From contig NZ_CP107942.1 of the NCBI RefSeq assembly GCF_036053395.1, positions 9,456,001-9,520,000 of the forward strand: a stretch of 64,000 bases of DNA, given 5' to 3'. Positions 1 through 8,394 of the stretch are shown here, one piece after another. The notes beneath the pieces were generated by a model that made no database searches, was not told the origin of the DNA, and saw nothing but the letters and a program-made list of their open reading frames with translations. The position numbers and the translations under genes are program-made. The stretch is from Actinoplanes sp. NBC_00393 (GTDB lineage Bacteria > Actinomycetota > Actinomycetes > Mycobacteriales > Micromonosporaceae). The first letter of the stretch is position 1. Every line of letters begins with the position of its first letter.

Positions 1-276
1 CGACAGTGACCGCAGCAGCGACATGCCGGACGCGGTCATCGTGGCGAACTGCCGGGCGAAGACCGCGAGGTCCTTGAGCTTGAGCCGGCCGCCCAGACCG
101 GGAATCTTGACGTCCCGGTTCAGGCCCTGGCCGGCCTCGGTGACACCGAGCGGCACCTCGCCACGCTGCCGCAGCATGTGGGTGGCGGCCGCCTCGGTGG
201 GCGCCTCGATGGTGCCCTTGGCCTTCTTGCCGGTGGCGTCGATGGCCTCGTAGTGGAAGGTCTTCGTGTTGGCCAT
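1..276 (-). CDS. pilC: PilC-type inner-membrane platform protein, N-terminal part (cut by window edge)
   Basis: Only the first 92 codons are in the window; the rest lies beyond base 1. The ATG (complement of 274-276) begins MANTKTFHYEAIDATGKKAK, and the visible part continues with the RGEVPLGVTEAG and LKDLAVFARQFATM motifs typical of the T2SSF/PilC family. PilC is the polytopic membrane protein on which the PilB and PilT motors act in type IV pilus assembly and retraction. The start lies 4 bases after the pilT stop, so translation is probably coupled in a pilB-pilT-pilC operon. Identification rests on the N-terminal cytoplasmic domain and the context. Confidence 0.88.
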   Translation of the reverse strand, partial: MANTKTFHYEAIDATGKKAKGTIEAPTEAAATHMLRQRGEVPLGVTEAGQGLNRDVKIPGLGGRLKLKDLAVFARQFATMTASGMSLLRSLS

Positions 277-280
277 CAGG

Positions 281-1447
281 TCACGCCCGTCCGACGAGCC
301 GCTTGAGTTCCTCCGCCGAGTGGCAGATCTCCAGAGCGGCCTGCATGTTGATCACGCCGTCCCGGATCTTCTCGGCCAGGTGCTGGTCGAAGGCGAGCAT
401 GCCCTCGCTGGCGCCGGCCTGCATGAACGACGGGATCTGGTGGGTCTTGCCCTCCCGGATCAGGCTGCGGATGGCCGGGGTGCAGGTGAGGATCTCGGCG
501 ATCACCGCACGTCCCTTGCCGTCGGCCTTCGGCGCCAGCGCCTGGGTGATCACGCCCTGGAGGCTGGCGGCCAGCTGGGCGCGGATCTGCAGCTGCTGGT
601 GCGGCGGGAAGATGTCGATGACCCGGTCGATGGTCTGGGTGGCGCTCTGCGTGTGCAGGGTGGCCAGCACCAGGTGACCGGTCTCCGCGGCGGTCAGCGC
701 GGTCGCGGTGGTCTCCAGGTCGCGGAGCTCACCGACCAGGATGATGTCCGGGTCCTGCCGCAGCGCGTGCTTGAGCGCGCTGGCGAAGTTCTCGGTGTCG
801 GCGCCGACCTCACGCTGGTTCACCACGCTGCGCTTGTGCGGGTGGAGGAACTCGATCGGGTCCTCGATCGTGATGATGTGGTCGGCCCGGCTGCGGTTGG
901 CCAGGTCGAGCAGGGAGGCCAGGGTGGTGGTCTTGCCGGAACCGGTCGGGCCGGTCACCAGGACGAGACCACGCGGCAGGTGGGCGAAGCGGGCCACCGA
1001 CTCCGGCATGCCCAGCTCGTCCAGCGGCTTGATCTTGTGCGGGATGGCCCGGAAGACCGCGCCGCAGGAGGTCCGCTGCCGGTACAGGTTGCCCCGGAAC
1101 CGGGAGACGCCGACGATGCTATGCGCGAAGTCCATCTCCTGCTCGGCGAGGAACTGCTCCCACTGAGCGGGGGTGACCGCCGCGCGGGCGAGCAACTCGG
1201 TGTCGGCGGCGTTCAGCTTGCCGTACCCGGGGATCGGGCGCAGCGAGCCGTCCACCCGCATCATCGGCGGCGAGCCGACCGTGAGGTGCAGGTCGGAGCC
1301 GCGGGATTCGACCAGCGTGATGAGCAGCTGGTCGAGGACGTCCAGGTCGTCCGCGGACGGCGCCGCCGACTGCTGTGCCTGGCGCTCGATCGTGTCCATC
1401 TGGTGTTCCGGCCCTCTCTCACGTTCCGACGCCTGTTGAATCGGCAC
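281..1447 (-). CDS. pilT: Type IV pilus retraction ATPase PilT
   Basis: A hexameric secretion-type ATPase that depolymerises type IV pili, acting at the cytoplasmic face of the pilus machine. The 388-residue frame has the PAS-like N-terminal region (SRGSDLHLTVGSPPMMRVDG), Walker A GPTGSGKTTT, Walker B GELRDLETT, a His box LATLHT and a C-terminal AIRSLIREGK. The last is the AIRNLIRE-like motif characteristic of PilT rather than PilB. The longest start is a GTG at 1447 without an obvious ribosome site. An ATG at 1399 (MDTIERQ) removes 16 low-complexity residues and is an equally good choice. It lies 43 bases downstream of pilB and 4 bases upstream of pilC. Confidence 0.93.
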   Translation of the reverse strand: MPIQQASERERGPEHQMDTIERQAQQSAAPSADDLDVLDQLLITLVESRGSDLHLTVGSPPMMRVDGSLRPIPGYGKLNAADTELLARAAVTPAQWEQFLAEQEMDFAHSIVGVSRFRGNLYRQRTSCGAVFRAIPHKIKPLDELGMPESVARFAHLPRGLVLVTGPTGSGKTTTLASLLDLANRSRADHIITIEDPIEFLHPHKRSVVNQREVGADTENFASALKHALRQDPDIILVGELRDLETTATALTAAETGHLVLATLHTQSATQTIDRVIDIFPPHQQLQIRAQLAASLQGVITQALAPKADGKGRAVIAEILTCTPAIRSLIREGKTHQIPSFMQAGASEGMLAFDQHLAEKIRDGVINMQAALEICHSAEELKRLVGRA

Positions 1448-1490
1448 CGGGGGGACCGGGTTTAGTAGCCGCTGTGGTGCGGAAAGGGGA

Positions 1491-3155
1491 CTAAACGGCG
1501 ACTCGGGACACCTCGCGGATCGAGGTCAGCCCGCCGGCCGCCTTGGCCAGGCCGTCGGCGCGCAGCTCGTACATTCCCTGGGCCAGGGCGACCTCGCGGA
1601 TCTCGCCGGCCGCCGCCCGGCGGATGGTCAGCGACTCGATCTCGGGGGACACCGGCATCACCTCGTGGATCGCGATCCGGCCCTTGTACCCGGTGTTGGC
1701 GCAGTTCCGGCAGCCGACCGGGCGGTAGAGCACGGACGGGAAGTCGAGGTCCTCGAGCGGCCATCGGGCGGCGACGATCTCCTCCTCGGTTGGCGCGTAC
1801 GCCTCCTTGCACCAGTCGCAGATCCGGCGGGCCAGTCGCTGGGCCAGCACGCAGTCCAGCGACGACCCGACCAGGAACGGCTCGATGCCCATCTCGGTGA
1901 GACGGGTGACCGCGCCCGGCGCGTCGTTGGTGTGCAGCGTGGAGAGCAGCAGGTGACCGGTGAGCGCGGCCTCGACCGCGATCTGCGCGGTGTTGCCGTC
2001 CCGGATCTCACCGATCAGCACCACGTCCGGGTCGGTACGCAGAATCGCCGGCAGAACCGCTGCGAAGGTCAGCCCCGCCTTGGCGTTGACCTGCACCTGG
2101 TTGATGCCCCGCAGGCGGTACTCGACCGGGTCCTCGACCGTGATCACGTTGACCTCCGGCCGGCTGATCTTGCCGAGCGTGGCGTACAGGGTGGTCGACT
2201 TGCCGGACCCGGTCGGGCCGGTGACCAGCACCATCCCGTGCGGCTTGCTGAACGAGGCGCTGAAGCGTTCGAGGTTGTGCTGGGTGAAGCCGAGTTTGGC
2301 CAAGTCCAGGTCGATGCCGCCGGTGTCGAGGACACGGAGCACGATCTTCTCGCCCCAGACCGTCGGGAGCGTGGCGGTACGCAGGTCGACCGTACGGTCG
2401 CGGATCAGCGCGGTGATCCGGCCGTTCTGCGGGATCCGCTTCTCGGTGATGTCGACCCCGGACATGATCTTGATGCGCGAGGTGAGCGCCGCCATCACGC
2501 CCCGGGGCACCACGTCCACCTCGTGCAGCACGCCGTCGATCCGGTACCGGACCCGCATGTCGTCCTCGGTCGGCTCCAGGTGCAGGTCGGAGGCGCGGTT
2601 CATGACCGCCTGCTCGATCAGGCTGTTCACGTACCGGACGATCGGGGCGTCCTCGGTGCTGGTGGTCTGCGCGGCCATGCCGCCCTGGTCGTCGACCGCG
2701 TCGGCCAGGTCGCCGAGGTCGGCGCCCTCGCGCTGGAGGCGTTCGATGATCCGGCGGGTCTCGCTGCGGGCCACCACCACCGGGCGGATGGTCATGCCGG
2801 TCGCCGCGCGTACGTCGTCGAGCGCTACCACGTCGGCCGGATCGGTCACGCCGACCACGAGCTCGCCGTCGTTGATCGCCAGGCCGAGCACCCGGTGCCG
2901 GAGCACCACCGGCAGCGGGATCCGCTTGAGCGCGGTCGGGTCCGGGGTGAAGCCGACCAGGTCGAGGGTGTTGATCCCGAACGCCGCGGCCGCCGCCTGG
3001 GTCAGCTGCTCCTCGGTGACCACCTGGTCGTTGATCAGGACGGCCCGGACCGACCGGCCGCTGCGTTGCGCCTCCTCGGCAGCCGCGTCGACGGCATGCG
3101 GGTCGACGCCGATCTGCTTCAGGGCATCAAGCAGCGGGCGGAAGGTCTGATCCAT
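1491..3155 (-). CDS. pilB: Type IV pilus assembly ATPase PilB (GspE family)
   Basis: The extension motor that powers pilin polymerisation. The 554-residue protein has an N-terminal MshEN/GspE_N domain (about residues 1-150), then the ATPase core with Walker A GPTGSGKSTT, Walker B LIGEIRDG and the His box LSTLHTNDA. A four-cysteine zinc site (CDWC and CRNC, about 30 residues apart) follows, as is usual in PilB/GspE. The ATG at 3155 is preceded by GAGGA four bases away. It is the first gene of the pilB-pilT-pilC set. No pilin, prepilin peptidase or minor pilin is inside the window, so the rest of the cluster should lie to the left of base 1. Confidence 0.95.
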   Translation of the reverse strand: MDQTFRPLLDALKQIGVDPHAVDAAAEEAQRSGRSVRAVLINDQVVTEEQLTQAAAAAFGINTLDLVGFTPDPTALKRIPLPVVLRHRVLGLAINDGELVVGVTDPADVVALDDVRAATGMTIRPVVVARSETRRIIERLQREGADLGDLADAVDDQGGMAAQTTSTEDAPIVRYVNSLIEQAVMNRASDLHLEPTEDDMRVRYRIDGVLHEVDVVPRGVMAALTSRIKIMSGVDITEKRIPQNGRITALIRDRTVDLRTATLPTVWGEKIVLRVLDTGGIDLDLAKLGFTQHNLERFSASFSKPHGMVLVTGPTGSGKSTTLYATLGKISRPEVNVITVEDPVEYRLRGINQVQVNAKAGLTFAAVLPAILRTDPDVVLIGEIRDGNTAQIAVEAALTGHLLLSTLHTNDAPGAVTRLTEMGIEPFLVGSSLDCVLAQRLARRICDWCKEAYAPTEEEIVAARWPLEDLDFPSVLYRPVGCRNCANTGYKGRIAIHEVMPVSPEIESLTIRRAAAGEIREVALAQGMYELRADGLAKAAGGLTSIREVSRVAV

Positions 3156-3228
3156 GGGGTCCTCGGGTGCGGCCGGGCAGGGTATACACCCAGCCCATCG
3201 GACATTTCGCCGCGAAACTGAGGCGCAG

Positions 3229-4209
3229 TCAGCCCGCGTGCCGGAAGGTCCGCCGGTACGCCGAGGGCGCCACCCCGATCGTGGCGTGCAGGTGCTGGCG
3301 CAGGGCGGTGGCGCTGCCCAGCCCCGCGCGCCGGGCCACCGACTCGACGGCCAGATCGGTCGACTCCAGCAGGATCCGGGCGTGCTCGACGCGCTGCCGG
3401 AGCAGCCACTGCCGCGGGCTCAGGCCGGTCTCGTCGCGGAACCGGCGGGTGAACGTCCGTACGCTCATCCGGGCGTGCCCGGCCATCTCCTCCAGGGTGA
3501 CCGGGTCGGCCAGCCGTCCCAGCACCCAGGTCCGGGTGGCCTCGGTGCCGCTGCCGGCAGCGGCCGGCACCGGCCGCTCGATGTACTGCGCCTGCCCGCC
3601 GTCCCGCCAGGGCGGCACCACGCAGCGCCGGGCCGCCCGGTTCGCCACGTCGGCGCCGTGATCGGTCCGGATGATGTGCAGGCACAGGTCCACCCCGGCG
3701 CCGACGCCGGCCGAGGTGAGCACGTCGCCGTCGTCCACGAAGAGCACGTCGAAGTCCCACTTCACCTGCGGATACAGTCCGCCGATCCGGCGCGCCCAGG
3801 CCCAGTGCGTGGCGGCCGGACGGCCGTCCAGCAGGCCGGCCGCGGCCAGCACCGATGCGCCGGTGCAGATCGACACGATGCGGGCACCGCGTGCGGCCGC
3901 GGCCAGCAGGGCGGTCGTGACATCGGGACGCAGTGTGCCATCGGTGACCGGACCGCCCCGGTGGATGCCAGGCACGATCACGGTGTCCGCGTCCTCCAGA
4001 GCGTCGAGGCCGTGATCCGGAACCACGGTGAAGCCGGCTTCGGTATGGATCGGGCCGGGGCCACAGACCCACACGTCGTAGAAGCGATTCCGGTGACTGT
4101 CCCGGGCCGCCCCGAACACCTGCGGCGGCACGCCCAGGTCGAAGGGCACCACGCCGTCCAGGGCCAGCAGCACGATCCGGTGCGGGGTCATGGCCTGATT
4201 CTTGCGCAT
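3229..4209 (-). CDS. GlxA-type transcriptional regulator (DJ-1/PfpI domain + AraC HTH)
   Basis: A 326-residue two-domain regulator. Residues about 7-175 form a class I glutamine-amidotransferase-like DJ-1/PfpI domain with the nucleophile-elbow sequence VSICTGASVLAAAGLL. Residues about 215-320 form an AraC-type double helix-turn-helix (MSVRTFTRRFRDETGLSPRQ, then RRAGLGSATALRQHLHATIG). The ATG at 4209 has GGAG at a good distance upstream. It is divergent from the MFS transporter at 4263, with only 53 bases between the starts, so it may control that transporter. The effector is unknown; family members often act in amino acid or quaternary amine catabolism. Confidence 0.9.
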   Translation of the reverse strand: MRKNQAMTPHRIVLLALDGVVPFDLGVPPQVFGAARDSHRNRFYDVWVCGPGPIHTEAGFTVVPDHGLDALEDADTVIVPGIHRGGPVTDGTLRPDVTTALLAAAARGARIVSICTGASVLAAAGLLDGRPAATHWAWARRIGGLYPQVKWDFDVLFVDDGDVLTSAGVGAGVDLCLHIIRTDHGADVANRAARRCVVPPWRDGGQAQYIERPVPAAAGSGTEATRTWVLGRLADPVTLEEMAGHARMSVRTFTRRFRDETGLSPRQWLLRQRVEHARILLESTDLAVESVARRAGLGSATALRQHLHATIGVAPSAYRRTFRHAG

Positions 4210-4262
4210 GATGGCTCTCCGGCCACTCGTCCGTCCGGGCGGGGGAAAGCAGAATCGGGCAC

Positions 4263-5549
4263 GTGAAGCTCCGCATCCATCCCGCCTGGTTCGTCGCCGC
4301 GGCGGCCTTCGTCGCCCTGATCGGCGCGGCCGGTTTCCGGGCCACCCCGTCCGTGCTGATCCAGCCGCTCAACGAGGAGTTCGGCTGGTCGCTCGGCACG
4401 ATCTCCGCCGCGGTCTCGGTGAACCTGCTGCTCTACGGCCTGACCGCGCCGTTCGCCGCGGCCCTGATGGACAAGTTCGGCATCCGGCGGGTCGCCATGG
4501 GCGCGCTGCTGCTGGTCTCGGCCGGGTCCGGGCTGACCCTGTGGATGGAGCAGAGCTGGCAGCTGATGCTCTGCTGGGGCGTGCTGGTCGGGCTCGGCAC
4601 CGGTTCGCTGGCCCTGGGCTTCGTCGCGACCATCACCGGGCGCTGGTTCGTGAAGCACCGGGGACTCGTCACCGGCGTCCTGACGGCCGGGGGCGCGACC
4701 GGCAACCTGATCTTCCTGCCGGTCCTGGCCCAGCTCACCGAGTCGGGCGGGTGGCGGACAGCAGCGCTCACGGTGTCGGTGGCCGCGCTCGCGGTCGTAC
4801 CGCTGATCTGGTGGCGTCTGCGGGACCACCCGGCGGACCTCGGCGTGACCGCCTACGGAACCACCGTCTTCCAGGAGAGGCCGCCGAAGGCGGCCGGAGG
4901 CGCGGCCCGCAACGCCCTGCGCGGCCTGCGTGACGCCGCGCGGACCCGGCCGTTCTGGCTGCTGGCCGGCGGTTTCGCGATCTGCGGCGCGACCACCAAC
5001 GGCCTGGTCGGCACGCACTTCATCCCGGCCGCCCACGATCACGGCATGGCGCAGACCACCGCGGCCGGCCTGCTCGCCCTGGTCGGGCTCTTCGACATCG
5101 CCGGGACCATCGCCTCCGGCTGGCTGACCGACCGGGTGGACAGCCGGATCCTGCTCGGCGCCTACTACGCGCTGCGCGGGCTCTCGCTGCTGATCCTGCC
5201 GTCGATCCTGGCCGCCGTCGCGCACCCCGGGATGCTGGTCTTCATCCTGTTCTACGGTCTGGACTGGGTGGCGACCGTGCCACCGACGGTCACGCTGTGC
5301 CGGGAGTACTTCGGTGAGCGGGGACCGATCGTCTTCGGCTGGGTCTTCGCCTCGCACCAGTTCGGCGCGGCGGTCGCGGCCACCTCGGCCGGCCTGGTCC
5401 GTGATCAGTTCGGCGCGTACACCTGGGCCTGGTACGGCGCCGGCGCCCTGGCCATCCTGGCCTCGATCCTGAGCCTGATGCTGTTCGCCGGGAAACGGCT
5501 CAAGCCGATCGCCCCTGGGATCGGACTGGCGGTGCCGGCGAATCGATAG
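4263..5549 (+). CDS. MFS transporter (monocarboxylate/oxalate-formate antiporter-like)
   Basis: A 428-residue integral membrane protein with about twelve hydrophobic segments in two six-helix halves. A GTG start is followed by MKLRIHP and the first membrane segment WFVAAAAFVALIGAAGF. The loop after helix 2 carries MDKFGIRRVAMG, the MFS motif A region, and the pattern after helix 4 (TGRWFVKHRGLVTGVLTAGG) is typical of the monocarboxylate and oxalate/formate antiporter branch. It is divergent from a GlxA-type regulator, so substrate-dependent control by that neighbour is plausible. The substrate cannot be read from the sequence. Confidence 0.87.
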   Translation: MKLRIHPAWFVAAAAFVALIGAAGFRATPSVLIQPLNEEFGWSLGTISAAVSVNLLLYGLTAPFAAALMDKFGIRRVAMGALLLVSAGSGLTLWMEQSWQLMLCWGVLVGLGTGSLALGFVATITGRWFVKHRGLVTGVLTAGGATGNLIFLPVLAQLTESGGWRTAALTVSVAALAVVPLIWWRLRDHPADLGVTAYGTTVFQERPPKAAGGAARNALRGLRDAARTRPFWLLAGGFAICGATTNGLVGTHFIPAAHDHGMAQTTAAGLLALVGLFDIAGTIASGWLTDRVDSRILLGAYYALRGLSLLILPSILAAVAHPGMLVFILFYGLDWVATVPPTVTLCREYFGERGPIVFGWVFASHQFGAAVAATSAGLVRDQFGAYTWAWYGAGALAILASILSLMLFAGKRLKPIAPGIGLAVPANR

Positions 5550-5555
5550 AAAGAG

Positions 5556-5873
5556 CTAGCCGGTGAGCTCGACGACTTCCAACAGGCCGCTCAGCACCAG
5601 GATCTGCCGCACGTTGCTGCTGGGCCGGGCCAGCCGGAACGGGATGCCGCGGTCGCGGGCCCGCTGAAAGCCGGAGATCAGCGCGCCCAGACCGGTCGAG
5701 TCGATGAACGCCACGTCGGCCATGTCCACCACGATCCGCTGCGGGCCGGCGGTGACCGCCTCGCCCAGCACGACGCGCACCTGCTCGACCGTCGAGATGT
5801 CGATTTCGCCATGCAACGACACGGTCGTCGTGCCGTCGACGGCATCCAAACTCGTCACGCTCTCATCGGTCAC
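5556..5873 (-). CDS. STAS-domain anti-sigma factor antagonist
   Basis: A small single-domain SpoIIAA/RsbV-like protein of about 105 residues. The core shows the STAS signature VVDMADVAFIDSTGLGALIS, where the serine of DSTG is the residue phosphorylated by the partner anti-sigma kinase in the family. An in-frame upstream ATG at 5927 exists, but the GTG at 5873 has a strong site (GGAAGGG, 7 bases away) and gives the family's normal length, so that start is preferred. It converges on the MFS gene (6 bases between stops) and is divergent from the TPR protein at 5967. No cognate anti-sigma kinase is in the window. Confidence 0.9.
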   Translation of the reverse strand: MTDESVTSLDAVDGTTTVSLHGEIDISTVEQVRVVLGEAVTAGPQRIVVDMADVAFIDSTGLGALISGFQRARDRGIPFRLARPSSNVRQILVLSGLLEVVELTG

Positions 5874-5966
5874 GGCAGGACCCTTCCGTCTCGACGCGCG
5901 CCCGCTTTGCGTTGGCGGGGGTTCCACGTACGGTAATCGGCATCACCAACACGTGAGGAGCACGGT

Positions 5967-8390
5967 GTGCCGATCCGTGGCGGTCTGCCGCCGCGCAACC
6001 CCCGCTTCGTGGGTCGTGAGGAACTTCTGACCCGGGTGCGCGGCATGCTCGGCAACGGTCCAGTAGTACTGCTTCCGAGCCCCGACCACCAACTCGGTGG
6101 AACGGGACGTACCCAACTGGCCGTCGAGTATGCCTACCGGCATGCCGAGGGGTACGAGTTGGTGTGGTGGATCCCCGCCGAGCAGAACGCCGGGATGCGG
6201 GCCGCGCTGGCCGGTCTGGCGCAGGAACTCGGGGTGCCCGAGGCGCGCGACCTCAACCGGACGCTCGGGGCGGTCCGGGACGCGCTGAGCCGCGGCGAGC
6301 CGTATAGGGACTGGCTGGTCGTCTTCGAGAACGCCAACCGGCCCGAGGACATCATGCCGTACCTGCCTTCCGGCGCCGGGCACGTGCTGGTGACCAGCCG
6401 CAACCCGCGCTGGACCGCCGAGGTGGCGCAGGCCTTGCCGGTGCCGGTGTTCGACCGGGCGGACAGTCTGGACCTGCTCTGCGCGCGCTCCGCCGACCTC
6501 TCCCCGGCGGATGCGGACCGGCTGGCCACCCGGCTGGACGACGTGCCGATGGCGCTCGACCTGGCCGCCGCGGTCCGCGACGCCGGCGGCTGGTCGGTCG
6601 ACGACTACCTGGAGCGGTACGAACGGCGCGCCGCCGAGCTGGCGTTCCCCACCCCGATCCGGGTCGCCTGGGGACTGGCCGCCGAGGCGCTCGGCGAGAC
6701 CGCACCGGCCGACCGGATCCTGTTGGAGCTGTGCACCTTCCTGGCCAGCGCGCCGATCTCGTGGCGGCTGCTCTGGGCGGCGCGGACCCTGTCGCTGGAG
6801 ACGGATCTGGCCCGCACGGTCCGGGTGGAGCGCCGGCTGCGGGCCGCGATGCGCCGGATCAGCCGGTACGGACTGGCCGACCTGGACCCGGCCGGCGAGC
6901 AGCTCACCGTGCATCCGCTGGTCCGCGGCATGTTCGGTCAGGAGCTCAGCTCGGAGCGGCACGCGGCCCTGCTGCGGACGGTCCGGAGCATGCTGGCCGC
7001 GGCCGATCCCGGCGATCCGGACAACCCGGCGGGCTGGTACCGGTACGCCGAACTGGCCCCGCACCTGATCCACTCCGACCTGCTCGGCGGTGACGCCGAG
7101 GAGGTCCGGCAGCTGGTCATCAACTGCGTCCGGTACCACTTCGCCCGCGGCGACTACGACTCCAGCCGGGATCTGGCGGGCTCCGCCGTCGCGCGGTGGC
7201 GTGATGCGCTCGGCGAGTCGGCCGAGCAGACACTGCTCGCGGCTTTCCACCTGGCCAACGCTCTACGGGCGGTGGGGCGTACGGTCGACGCCCGCAACCT
7301 GAACCTGCAGACCCTGCGCACCCAGCGGGAGGTCTTCGGCGCGGACGACGAGGCCACCCTGGCCACCGCCAACAGCGTCGGCGGCGACCTGCGCTTTCAG
7401 GGGCACTTCGGGCAGGCCCGGCAGCTCGACGCGGACAATCTGGTGCGATACCGGCGGTTGTTCGGCGAGAGCTACCCGACCGCGCTGCGGTGTGCCAACA
7501 ATCTGGCGGCCGACCTGCGGCTGCTCGGCGACTTCCGGGGCGCCCGGGCGCTCGATGAGCAGGTACTGCGACACCGGCAGGCGATCTTCGTGCCGGGGCA
7601 TCCGGAGACCCTGTCGTCGCGTACCGGGCTGGCCTTCGACCTGTTCGGGCTCGGTGACTACGCCGGCGCGGCCGCGCTGCTGGCCGCCGCGCACCTGGAG
7701 CAGGTTCCGCCGGATCACCCGTTCGCGCTCTGGGCCGGGCGGTTCGCCGCGATGGCTGCCCGCCGCCGCGGTGACCCGCACGCCCGGACCCTGGCCGAGG
7801 CGAACCTGGCCACCTGCCGGCAGAAGTTCGGCGACCTGAGCGTCGACACCCTCGCCGCGGCGGTCTCGCTGGCCAACTGCGCCCGCTCCGAGGGTGCCCT
7901 GGACGACGCCCACGAGCTGCTGGAACGGGCTGTCATCCGGTACCACGCGGTGCTCGGCGACGAGCATCCGTTCACCCTCGCCGCCTCCGCCGGCCTGGCC
8001 GGGGTGGTCCGGGCGGCCGGCCGGCACAACGAGGCCCGCACCATCGACGAGGAGGTGCTGAGCGGCCTGCGGCGCAGCGTGGGCGCGGACCATCCGTTCG
8101 CGATGAGCTGCGCCAACGGGCTTGCCGCCGACCTGGCCGCGGCCGGCGAGGCGCAGCGGGGCCGTGAGCTCGCGGCCGACACCCTGCGCCGGTCCCGGGC
8201 GGTCCGCGGCCTCGACCACCCGGACACGGTGGCCTGCGCGTGGAACCTGGCGCTGGCCGACGATGACGAGACCGCCCGGCAGCAGGCTCTGACCGCGCTC
8301 ACCAAGGTCTACGGCGACGGCCATCCGGTGTTCCGGACGACCGCCGCCGGTCTGCGGCTGGAGACCGATATTGATCTCCCGCCGCTGTAG
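5967..8390 (+). CDS. NB-ARC-like/TPR protein, FxsT type (FxSxx-COOH system)
   Basis: An 807-residue protein. The N-terminus PPRNPRFVGREELLTRVRGM matches the opening of NB-ARC/TPR proteins that accompany FxSxx-COOH peptides (FxsT). A degenerate nucleotide-binding region (LPSPDHQLGGTGRTQLAVEYA) replaces a canonical P-loop GxGGxGKT/S: the lysine is arginine. Residues about 350-800 are TPR repeats of roughly 42-43 residues with the recurring pattern G..HP.TL....LA..L. The GTG start has GAGGAG 7 bases upstream. A candidate FxSxx precursor and a HExxH enzyme lie 3.3 kb away on the other strand. A role as a scaffold or sensor for that system is inferred. Confidence 0.8.
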   Translation: MPIRGGLPPRNPRFVGREELLTRVRGMLGNGPVVLLPSPDHQLGGTGRTQLAVEYAYRHAEGYELVWWIPAEQNAGMRAALAGLAQELGVPEARDLNRTLGAVRDALSRGEPYRDWLVVFENANRPEDIMPYLPSGAGHVLVTSRNPRWTAEVAQALPVPVFDRADSLDLLCARSADLSPADADRLATRLDDVPMALDLAAAVRDAGGWSVDDYLERYERRAAELAFPTPIRVAWGLAAEALGETAPADRILLELCTFLASAPISWRLLWAARTLSLETDLARTVRVERRLRAAMRRISRYGLADLDPAGEQLTVHPLVRGMFGQELSSERHAALLRTVRSMLAAADPGDPDNPAGWYRYAELAPHLIHSDLLGGDAEEVRQLVINCVRYHFARGDYDSSRDLAGSAVARWRDALGESAEQTLLAAFHLANALRAVGRTVDARNLNLQTLRTQREVFGADDEATLATANSVGGDLRFQGHFGQARQLDADNLVRYRRLFGESYPTALRCANNLAADLRLLGDFRGARALDEQVLRHRQAIFVPGHPETLSSRTGLAFDLFGLGDYAGAAALLAAAHLEQVPPDHPFALWAGRFAAMAARRRGDPHARTLAEANLATCRQKFGDLSVDTLAAAVSLANCARSEGALDDAHELLERAVIRYHAVLGDEHPFTLAASAGLAGVVRAAGRHNEARTIDEEVLSGLRRSVGADHPFAMSCANGLAADLAAAGEAQRGRELAADTLRRSRAVRGLDHPDTVACAWNLALADDDETARQQALTALTKVYGDGHPVFRTTAAGLRLETDIDLPPL

Positions 8391-8394
8391 CGCC

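Noticed and set aside
1665..3221. Long plus-strand frame opposite pilB
   Set aside because: Antisense shadow of a certain gene; His/Arg/Asp-rich and without motifs.
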